Under the pieces are notes generated by a model. That model saw only the letters and a list, made by a program, of their open reading frames with translations, was not told the origin of the DNA and made no database searches. A stretch of 64,000 nt of DNA from Lytechinus variegatus. Lineage: Eukaryota > Echinodermata > Echinoidea > Temnopleuroida > Toxopneustidae. Both the position numbers and the translations under genes were made by a program. Where the stretch lies: positions 52,709,195-52,773,194 of the forward strand of contig NC_054742.1 in the NCBI RefSeq assembly GCF_018143015.1, read 5' to 3'. This document shows, piece after piece, positions 38,801 through 50,800 of this stretch (the stretch's first letter is position 1; each line of letters starts with the position of its first letter).

Positions 38801-41800
38801 TTGCCACTCCCCAAATATTCCCAGGGTACTCTCCTCTGTCTTGATCATACCTATTCCTTTTTTCTGTAATAATAATAAGTCTTTTCATATTGAGCAGCTG
38901 ATATATGCATATAATTTATTAGTCTTATATGGTATTATGTGAACATATTCACTTTATAGGCTACATGGGTTAATTAGGTCGTGAAGTTTTACACACTCAT
39001 TTGGAGTCAAAACTTTACATACACCTAGGTATCCTGCATGAATTGTTCACTTGTAAAAATTATCCATTTACAGAACTATTTGTGCTACCAATACAAAGTT
39101 GGTACCAAACTAAAAAACTGAAGAACTATTCGTGCTCTTTCATCCATCTCATACCATAAATGGAGGGTAAGCAGCAAAGTGCACTGGTGAATGTTTCATA
39201 AAGAGCGACTTTAAGAATGACTGGTGATCCTTTCTTGTGGTAGATGATATTTGCCATTAATGTTCATTTAGTGCATAAGAAGGGTTCACCAGTTGTTCTT
39301 AAAGCCACTCTTAACATACGAACAGCTCTATAAAATGCTCCCCTGGGTTGCTAAACCAATAACACCTACTAGACCAAATATATCCCCTAAACATCAGGCT
39401 TTGGGTGTATCAATATGCACCTATTTTCACATGGCACTACTCACTCTTATTTTAATGATATCAAGCTTCCTTACCCATTTAGGTCTTGGTTTGACCATCT
39501 TATATGGTTTCTCATTGATGCGGATGGCTTTTCCTTCCTTCATCCATGTCTCTCTTGTGTGCAACTGTTATGCATACAAACAAATATACAAACATTAAAG
39601 GGGAAGTTCACCCTGACAAAAAGTTTATTGTAAAAATAGCAGAAAAAATAATAAAAATATTGCCGAAGGTTTGAGAAAAATTCATCAAATAATTAAAAAG
39701 TTATTAGAATTTCAATTATTTGATTTGTGACGTCATATGCGAGCAGCGTTCCTACACAGCGAATGGTAAAAAATCAATGAAATGTCATTTTCTCAGAAAA
39801 TTGAAAATGGTTTTCACTGTACGTTTTGTATATCAATAGACAAATCACTTCACACCCGATCATGAATAGAAAGCAAAATTAAGTCATCAGGAACCATACA
39901 AAATTTGAAATTTGTGCATTTTGTATTACATAACACATGGGGCAGCTGCTCGTTTATGACGTCACAAATCCATAATTTTGAAATCTAATAACTTTCTTAC
40001 TCTTTAACGGATTTTCCTCAAACATTCACCAATATTTTTTACTATTTTTTCTGCTATTTTTACAACAAAGTTTTCTTCAGGGTGAACTTCCCCTTTAATA
40101 ACTAGGTTAGTGTATCTACTTCATTTAACCCTACATAGCTAGGGTTATTTTGAAATTGCATACTGGAAGCACTTATTATTCCCCCCAGATCATGCATGTC
40201 AGCCACAACATAATCTACAATAATGCATTGTCATTTGTTCCAAAATAATTTAAATGTCTTTTGAATTAATTAACTATGCTACTTAATGTATGCATATAAT
40301 CAGAAGTATAATACCCCCCCCCCCCCATCAAGTGGCTAGATATGGTTAATGACACTTTAGGGGCCCATTGTAGAAATAGTTGCATTTGAGATCAAATTCA
40401 TTAAAACATGGGGGCATGTAGATTCAAAGATCAGCAGCATCTTTTAATTCAAATTTCATTAAAAAAAGTTAAAAACAAAGATATATGTATACAATGAAGA
40501 AAACAATAAAATTAATAAGAAAACACATAAGATACCCTACTTGTGAAAAAAAAAACTACATTCAATAAAAATCTAGACAAAATATAAAAAGTTTAAAAGC
40601 TTTTTTTAAATGAACTTGAGCATGTTTATGATTTCACATATAAATATACTTTATTTTTTTTATAACCAATTAATATTGCAGCATTAGAGTATCTAACTAT
40701 TGACAATATTTAACTTTGAAAGCTAACAAGGATTTAATACTTACTGTGTGAACACACTCCCTGGAATAAACTGCTTCTCCCTTGCAATATCCTATTACAG
40801 CAGCTGATTCTGGGTACAAAGCTTCAAATTTCAGTAAATGTCTCTTCAAGGCATATCTACATCAATCAAGACCATGAATTATATTATTACAGTAACAGTA
40901 TTTAAAATGTACAAATAAGCAAAAAAAAAAACGTATTCAATGGTTATTTGACAAATATAAGAGATGTATTATATCAGCAAGAAATTTCAATCAACGAATC
41001 TAAAAAGAATTTAAAGTTTTTTTACTTCATCTCATTTTATACACTGTTGGAAGTACATATTGTACAATAACTACAATGAATCCTTCAATTTCATCACAAA
41101 GTCACAAGTTTTTTTTTTAAATGAACAATACACAAAAAATTGCATATTACTCTTTGAGAAAACAATAAGTGTTGCATTATGGAAATACTCACAGTGGGTG
41201 ATTCTTGTATTCTGCTACAGATGTAGGAAGCGGCTTGCTTGTGAGGTTACCTGAGGAAAAATAAGAAAGAATTAAAGTAGCATGTCTTTTCTTTATTGCA
41301 AGAAATATTAGCTAAAACTACAAAGTGCTATCAAAGAAACTGAAAAGTGATTCATTTTGGTATGCGATGCTGATGACCAAGTGTGGTCTTAAATAATATA
41401 GCACTTGGTGTAATTTTTTGCAAATTATGTGGGTGTACTGTGAAGAATGAATCCACTTCTACTTTGTATCAATACTATACATAAAAGCATATTAAAGGAA
41501 AACTGTACTTAAATAAAAACATGCAAATTAATAGAGGTTTGTAAAACTCTACTTTTGAAGAAATACAGGCTTCTACAGTTCCCTTTTTTTAAATCTATCT
41601 CCCTCAGAGGTTGTGAACGTGATTTGGAATACAAAAATGCCTCAAGATGAAATTTATTTTACAAACAATCAACAAAGAGAAGAGATAATGAAATATTTTA
41701 AAATAAGAAATGAAAATTCCTCCACATACTCTGAACATCTAAATCCTCTTTCCTGTCTCTATCCTTGTTACTCTGGTAAGGTTTCAAGGTTTCTTCCCAC

Positions 41801-44800
41801 CATTCGTCAACTGGTCTTAGTTTGTGAGTCTCTGTCATCCACTTGGAAGCATACCTTCTGGTGATATCTTTCACACAACCATCTACAGTACCAACAGAAA
41901 AGATTAATCATACAAAAGATGAACTAAAATCACTGAATATTTGAGCAAATTCTTGGACATTTGTGCGAGGGTTGGAAAAAAGATTTGTTTGTAATTGTTC
42001 ATTAAGTACCAAACGAACAATTAATTAAATTCTGGTTATCCTGTTCTTCTCAAGAGGTCAAACACTGGTGTGACTGTAACACCTCAATCTACTAAAGACT
42101 TCTTGAGGATATTTAGAAGTCATTTGTACTTAAGATAATTCCTAATTGCTCTACTGTGGGTAAATGGTTATACTTATAGTCAGTAGCATGATGAGATAAA
42201 AACAGGCACAACATTATGTACAGGGGAAAATTTCTTGCAGGTCACAACTCACAAGCAAGCTGAAGTTGTGATCTTTTTTTCATATGAAAATCTAATTTTG
42301 TGACAGATTTCAAAATACAAAACAAAATGATATCATAATTAACCCTTTTCCTTTAGTTTTCTTTCCTTTCCCCCAGGGCCCAAATCTACATGCCAGTGCT
42401 TATAGTATGGAAGAATCATAAATGCCATGACTAAGTGTATGAGAATGCTGCTAGTTTCTCAACTAAAAGGCATCTTATCTTAAAATTGTGACTGGCTATC
42501 ATTTAGATATCCAGTACTACTCATATGTACAGAACCCATTTCAAACACCTCTGCAATTCGGTTTACTTCCGATTGGACTAATGCCAGTTTGTCCAATTCC
42601 CAACTCGTCTAATATCATTTGGTCTACCATCAGTACGTCCACTATCCACATGGTCTACTTGCCAATTCGTCCACTCACCATTTCATCTAAAAACCAGTTG
42701 GTCCAATAGCCATTTAGTCCATATATCATTTGGTCTAATTTGACTAAGTACTAATTGCGGGAAATGAATGAAAAGAAAATGAGTATTAGACCAACTGGTT
42801 TTGAGACGGAATGGTCATACACGAACTGGAGATTAGACAAAGTGATTATTGGACCAAATGGCTGTTAGATGAAATGATGATGGATCGAGTCGCAATAGAC
42901 TATTGAAGGTAGACCATGTGATGAGTAGACAAGTTGGCAATAGACAAATTGGCAGTTTACCTACAGTTCACTTTGCTAGTTTGGTTTGGACAATTAACTG
43001 GTAAAGAGAAATAAGAAATGTGAGAGGGGATTAAGAAGAGGAGGGATCAAGTGAGAGTAAAAGATGAGAAAGAAGGGATGGCTTCCATCATATATTCCAC
43101 TATCTTCTTACCATTTTCCACACCAATGACATATGTGATTGGTTCAGTTGCTTTCTTTTCACACATCTCAGGTTTGTTAATGAGTGCTCTCACACAGTCT
43201 ACACAAATCCAACGCTTTTCAGAAGACAGATAAACCTCAAGCCAGAGATCAGAACCTGTGCAAAAAAGCAAACATTTTCCCAATATTTAGGACAGACAAC
43301 CCAAGCCATATTTCATTAAGAGTGTTCATGACAATAAAATCATTGGTTCGTCCAAGTCTGAACTATTTGTTTATAGCTGTTGAGTATAGCTAATGTAAAA
43401 TAGGTTTTTTTTACAAACAGAACGGGGAACGAAACCATAGATCATCCTCCCCTCATGACAAAAGGTTCTGCGCTTGGATTTACACTAGTGTCACTATGTA
43501 AATTTTGATAATAATAATAATATGCAACATTTATATAGCGCTTAATACAGTTAATGTTTCTAAGCGCTGCATACTATTACCCCGGCTTTAGCACGGCTAC
43601 CCTGATTGGGCGCATCGAGCATTCAAGGAATTTCTTCCTACCGGGTACCCATTTACTACACCTGGGTTGAGAGTGGCAAATGTAGATAAACGCCTTGCCA
43701 AAGGATGCTAGTGCTGTGGTGGGATTTGAACCCCGGTCCTTGTGGTTCACAGTCCGGAGACTTATCCACTGAGCCACAACACCTCTACGATTAATCTTGG
43801 ATATAACTGTCAGCTGATACCAAGCATGTTTTGGTGAATTTTGATTTAGAACACAGGGTAATATTAACACATCAATTGACCATCTTTGTCTCCCAAATAC
43901 ACATAGTTATATACAAATTTGGCTTTCAAACATGTACTTCTCATCAAGTATTGTGATACAAACCTGGATCCAAGATGTCCACCAACAAAATACTTTCATC
44001 AGAATCAGATGACAAGACTTTTCTTGAGACTTTCTTTTTGTTTTCATTCTTCGCAGTTTCAGCCTTCCTTGGTTGCTTTGTGACACTCATTACTTTCACT
44101 TCAAAGTCATCATCGGATGACACTTCCTCCATGGTGGACACTGATGATGACATCTTCGCTTTCTTTTTGGTGGATCCGCTGGCAGATGGTGCCCTTGATT
44201 TCCTCTTAGATACAGATTTTCTGAGTTCCTCCTCATAGTCGCTATGATCATCATCAGATTCACCTTCCTCGTCATCCCTTTCATCATACTGTGGGGTCAT
44301 TTTTGAAGCCGTCCTCCTTCTGGAGGTGTTCTTGGCCCTAAGACTTCTCTTGGGAGCATGTCTTTCACTTGTTGGCTCCTGCTTCTCTCTTCCTTTCTTA
44401 CCCAAATTGCCACTCATGTTTAGTCCCACTGAGCCCTCAGGCTTTTTCTTTGTTGCTGTCTTCTCCTCCTTTATGACTTTCCCACGAGGTACTTTGCCCA
44501 TTTTCTCAACAGATTTGGAAGAGGTAGCCTCTTGCTTCGTTGAAGTGATCTGTGTCTTTGGTGCATTTGCTGATGATTTCTTTAAGGAACCCTTGCTACT
44601 TGGTTGCCCAGACTTTGAAGAATCTGCCTTTGTGCCAGATGGCATAGACCGAATCTTTGTGGAAGAAGTGGATGATGAAGAATGGGATAAAGACTTGCTG
44701 GGCATGAGACCTGCTTTTGATGGAGACCATGTTAAAGAAGTACTTGTTGATGACCTGCTTGACGAGGACTTAGTACTTTGTTGTTTGGATTTTAGTAGTG

Positions 44801-47800
44801 TTGTATTTGTGGATTGAGTCTTTGGAGTGCTTGAAGAAGAACTGCTTGATGACAGTTTCTTGGTTGACTCAGCTGATTTTGCAGGAGATGAGATGTCAGT
44901 AGAACTCAACTGCTCCTGTGGCACTTCATTTCGTTCCTGCATTGTGTTTTGACCAGATGGCTTTTTGACTGGAGCATTTGCATTTTCTCTCTTGAATTTC
45001 TGCACACAGTAAGAAAAGGTAATATATGGAAACTCAGAAATACAAATCTTCAAAACTTTGGACAAGAGTTTTTAACTATTATTTTCTCAATGTAGTAAGT
45101 TCATTCTTGTAAAATTCTATGAATGTAATTCCTATTAAAGTTAATGTTACATCATACATCATTACAACTATTGTGATTCATGATTTCTTAAGATATGATA
45201 TTCATGTATTGTACAAATGTTTTAAAAAACTTCCTACCTTAGTAAGTTTCTTGGCCTTAAAGGTCAGAGGCTGGAGAGAGAAAATGAGACGGACATCCAC
45301 TCCTAAGCACCTCAGAATAATTGCAAACATCTGTGGGTAAGAAACAACAAGACATTCAGGAGAGTGTTACATGAAGCAACATTATAAGCGATCCTTGCAT
45401 CTGATTAGATGGAAGTGTTAAGATGCTCCATGAATTACTCCCCCAATGATACTTTTCATGAAGTACTCTGCAATGAATCCCAATGCCCATTGCATAAAAG
45501 TTACTATTATGGTAACTTTGCCATCCTTGATTTTGATTGGCTGTTGAGCATTGTTACCATGGTAACTATCATTGGATGGCAAATAATAGTAACTTTTTTA
45601 AACGATATGAATCAAATCATGAATGCTCATTGATTTAAAAAGCATCATGTGACCAAACATATTCTAACTATTTCATGATGATGTTGAAAATGAAACGCCA
45701 TCTGAAGAAAAATTGCTATTCCGTGACGGCGCAAAGACTAATACGTGTTCCGCGCACTAAGCGTGTGACTTCAGCAAAAGTAAGTCAGTCAGCACAGCAG
45801 GGTTATCTTAATTCACATTTTAAAAAGATGAGCTACGAGTACAAGAACTAGATTGTCAACATCTATTGCTCTAACTTATTTAAGTAGGATAGGTCAGGCT
45901 TTTATTTCGAAAGTATAGAGAGTTATTCATCCTTGGTTGTACTGGCAAAACTACTAAATGCCAGTCCAACCTCGGATGAATAAGTCCTGCTATACCTACT
46001 CATAGCCTGGTATATTTGTACACTATGCAACAGGTCCAGGGGTGGTATCAGACCAATTGCCTATAAAACTATAGGATTTGAAACAAACATCTCCTTTCAT
46101 GTTACCAGGTAAGGAAACAGCTAAAATCTGAACCCTAACTCACATGAACCAGTTGTCTCTCTGAAGCAGCCTGTCTCTTTTCAAACATGAGAGGTAGAAT
46201 CCTTTCAAGTGATGCCGTCAAGTCTTCCTTCAGATCTGATTTGATCTTAAAACTATTCTTGAACCTTGTCAAAACAAAACATCATTCACAGTGTTTGTAC
46301 ATTAGTAAAAGTATAAAAAGGGGTCGCAGGCAGTGTGGATAACAATAATATTATGTGTTTATATAGTGCTTATCACGTAAGACCTTGTAAGAACTTTACA
46401 TAACACCCCAGCCATTGGATTCTGGCTTGTCAGCATATGGACCATACCAGAGAGCAATATTTAATGATCTCATGAAATAAATTCAACTTGATAATGCAAA
46501 GGTCATCTAAAGATGCCAAGTAGGCCAATGTTATTTTGTTCTTATATTTTGAATTCCTTGGCAATCAAATATAGACACAGAAGACATAGCATTCCCATGG
46601 AAATGATGACAAATTTCTGTTAATCTTTCTACATGGAAATATTATAACATTGATTAGCTGTACTCAAAGACGACTTTCAAAAAATTTGCTCACTTTACAG
46701 ACTAACACAAAACCATTGCAAAAGTATAGAATGTGGGATAAAAGTGACAACCTACCAGCCAAGAATTTTGGTGAGATAGTTGATGTTAAGTTGCTTAGGT
46801 CTCTTAGATACAAGCTCAGAAGGGATAATGGAGAGAGCCAAGCACTGGAGCTCTATCTGGTTACATATCTTGTTGCTATGGAAACTACTTGTGAGAAGTA
46901 GTACAAGGTGTGACTGTAGTAACATGCAAGAAGGATAAAATATTGTATCATCATTTTGCTTCCTTTGCATAAATCATACAATTAAATTGAACCATTTAAA
47001 ACTTTTATTTCAATTGATCTTTCACTAAGAAAAAGTTCATGAGTCATGAAATAGTGTAATAAAGTGCTGTTACCTCTAATTCTTGACCTGTATTATTGAT
47101 CAATCAAGAAAATTCAATATGCAGGGAATGTTATATTCCCTGATTCCGTCTTCTGTGACTGAAATATATTCTAAGTAACACAAATTATAATGATACAATA
47201 GGGGAAGGCGGGGTAAGTTGAGAATAGGGGCAAGTTGAGCCACCAGCCCCAGGCCAATAATGAATGAGTCAGACATTGTGGTGGTGTCATGTATTGATGA
47301 CCCATAGCATAACCCCTAACCCCACCATTGTTTTCAACTTTGAAACAAAAAGCAGTTTTTTAGAGGGAAAAATATGAATTTCAGCCAAAAAAGTAAAAAA
47401 GAGTGTGAAATAGATAAGTGCTTTATAAACACACACGTCTTTAAATATAATAAAGACATGATAACAACATTATTAGTCCAGGTATGGATCTTCATTCTTG
47501 TCATAGTCTTTTATATGATGGATGCATAATTAATGTGTGGATACAAAATTATTGCACTAAGTTCGGACTGGGGTAAGTTGAGCCAAACAGCATGGGGCAA
47601 GTTGAGCCATGGTAATTCCTATGGTAATGTATCTTAAAGAACAAACCAATCATAAAAATCGATTGAAATGCTGGCTGAAAGGAGCAAATTTACATGACTG
47701 CTCTTTTCCTTTTAAAGGATGTTAGTATTTATAGAGAATTAGCAAGTGAAAAAACTTTAAACAAAAAATTGACATGCTGGTTCTCCCCTCTTACATTTTG

Positions 47801-50800
47801 TACATAGTTTTCGTGGATCAACTTACCCCAGAAGATGGCTCAAACTTACCCCATATATGGGGCAAGTTGAGCCATTTGACATTGTTTTTTTCGAAGGTCA
47901 CGATGACTTTCAGTGTGGGGATAGAAAGTTATATATAGGTGGAAAATATTTCAGAAGAATTAAATTTCAAGGCAAGGTACTTATTTCGACAAGATTTATT
48001 AATCATATCAATTCGAACATGCAAAAAGCAAAAACTGTCACAACTTACTCCGCCTTCCCCTATCTATTCTAGTCAATGTCTAATTTTGGCTACCTTGGGC
48101 AATTATCTGACACTAATTACTTTACAAGTATAATATGAGGAAATTCAAATCTGTATTGCTTTCCTTACCTTGTGTAGCAAGAGTTGTCTCTCTTTGTTAT
48201 ATTTATTGACTTGCCATTGGAAATAATTTGCCCAATTATATTCTCTTTTCCTAAATATGAAGAGAAATTCAAAGGGGAAAAAGAAAACACTAAAATTAAT
48301 CAAGATGAATGTGAATATTTACTTTAACCTCTATGCTATGGTCACAAATACCTTTATGAACACCTAACAAATGATTTCAAACAATTGCTATGTAAAAAAA
48401 ATGTTCTTATGGCCATCGTAAAGGTATCTGTGACCGTAGCATAACTTCTTATAGGAATTTCAAATAAAAGAACACCCACACAGACAGAAGTGTCTTTTTT
48501 CACACACAATATTGGGAATTTTATTTTTGCGTTCTAAAATCTAGATTTTCTTCAAAATGATTAGGAGTCGTAACTCTGCATGTGAACAAGAGAAATACAT
48601 TTGATTACTCTATTCCCTGCGATTAGGTCAATGTACAATAAAAATATGTTATGCTAACAAACTCTCAGAAGCCTATCAATGTTGATGCAACTCTTTAGCC
48701 ACTTAAAATGATTGTCATAAATACAAATTAACACTCATGTGACAATTATTTGAATTTTCTGTACTGGTATTCATAAGTGGGATTTCCACTGACGTAAATT
48801 AATAAAATCTATCTTGATACTTTAGATTTTTTTTTACAAGCAAGAACACACAAAAAGTGCAATCTAAAGAAGCTTACCAAAAAATACAAGAAATCATTTT
48901 GGGATAGGGTTATTTGGGAAAGAGCAGGATAATTTGTAAAGATGTAGGTGTTGAAATGTTACACCACACACCTCTAGACTATTCATCTCATCATTTAAAT
49001 CCCAATTCATTTCATTGGAATCCATTAGATGTACTATATGCAGGGCAAGATTGACAAACTATTGCAATTGCCAATTAGCATGATGATTCTGTCTGTCTGA
49101 ATGGTTGAAAACATCATTGGATTTGGATCGTGATCAAAATCAAATCATTTCATTTTAATGAATGTTATTTGTTGTTTTAATGCATTCTTACTTTTTCTTT
49201 CCTGCTTGGGATTTTCCTGGTAGATCAATATCAATTTCCAGGGATACTTCCTGATCATTAGCTTTCTTGGGACTTGGCGTTAACATTGGTTCTCCTATTT
49301 CATTTATTGGTGTGTCTGGAAGAGAAATAAAGAATAGTCCGCATTGAATTAATCGTTAATAATGCTTTCAGCAAAGTGTCAAGTGTACATAACAATCTAT
49401 TAAAATCAAATAACTTGTTTATTCAGAGCCAAACCACATACATTCTATGTTCAATATAAAAAGAAAACAAAACAAGTCACTTCTGGGTTGTTTAGCATTG
49501 AAAATGAGACATGCAATTACTGCCACTGTAACAATCACACTAACATTATAGACTTACTAAAATGTGTGAACAAAACTTAGGAAACTTATGAATTTGATTT
49601 TCCAAAGGATAAATTTTGACACATATGTCTTAATATTCTAATTCATGCAGAGCATGTCTCCAAATATGCATGCATACATATCATAACTTGTTATAGCAAT
49701 ATCATTCTAATTATTATTCAAATTTTTATAACAAATGCCTCATCATTTATCAAGTAAGATTGCTGAATCCCAAATATCAATTTTTATGTCAATTTCTGTA
49801 TCAATCGTTATCTCACCTTCCACTTCCTCCCACTCTGATTCATCAGATGAAATATCAGCATCCTCCTCCTTTACCTCTATCTCCATCTTCTTTTCCTCCT
49901 TCTTAGTCGCCATCTTTCTTTTAGATGCTTCTCTTCCTGCTCTCTTAACAGTATCAGCTGAGGAACTCTTTGACCTGGTTGACATTTTCCTCTTTTTGGC
50001 AGGGCTGCTGTGTTCACTTCCACCATCTCCATCCCCTCTCACATCTTTCTTGACAGTACCCATCGAGGAGTTTTTCACTCCAGTGGAAAGCTTTCTCTTC
50101 TTTGTGAGATTTTTAGTGCTACCTTCTCGATCAGATTGACCTTGTGTTAAGCCTCTAGCGTTATCTGAGTTTACTACAGATCTATTTGATGTATTAGGAT
50201 GGCTTTTCGTGTTACCGCTTTTCTCTGACTCAGCAGGCAAGACACTGGCATTGCTATTTTTCTTTCTTTGTTTCTCACTCTTTTCCTCTCTTATGGTAGT
50301 TTTTTTACCTCTTGTAACATCATCTGCTGCATCACGTTGACCACCTTTCTTATCTCTTCTTCCGCTTTCTGCTTTTATGACTGGATTCTTTGATGCATTA
50401 GAATGGCTCTTAGTGCTATCTCTTGTCTTTGACATAGCAGGTAAGACTTTCGGATCAACATCTTTCTTGCTCTGTTTCTCATTTTTCCTTTCCTTACTTA
50501 TGGTAGCATTTTTACCTCTGGTACAACCATTTTTCACATCAGGATGACCTCCCTTAAAGCCCCCTTTTCTGCTTTCAAGCATTACAACTGGTTTCTTTGC
50601 AGTAATTCTTTCAAGCATTACAACAGGTTTCTTTGCTGTATTAGAAGTGGGCAAGATGTTGGTTTTAACATCTTTCTTGGTCTGCTTCTCATTTTTCTTT
50701 TCTTCACTGGAAGCTTGCTCAACTTTGGCAATCCTCTTCTTCAGCTGCTTTTTTGCTTTCTCAGGAGGACTTTCTTCAAAATCACTTTCATCTTTTTCCA

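Noticed and set aside
44326..44817. 163-aa plus-strand frame
   Set aside because: Antisense shadow of the Ser/Lys-rich XPC exon; the minus frame has splice sites and homology.
49735..50139. 134-aa plus-strand frame
   Set aside because: Antisense shadow of the first XPC coding exon.
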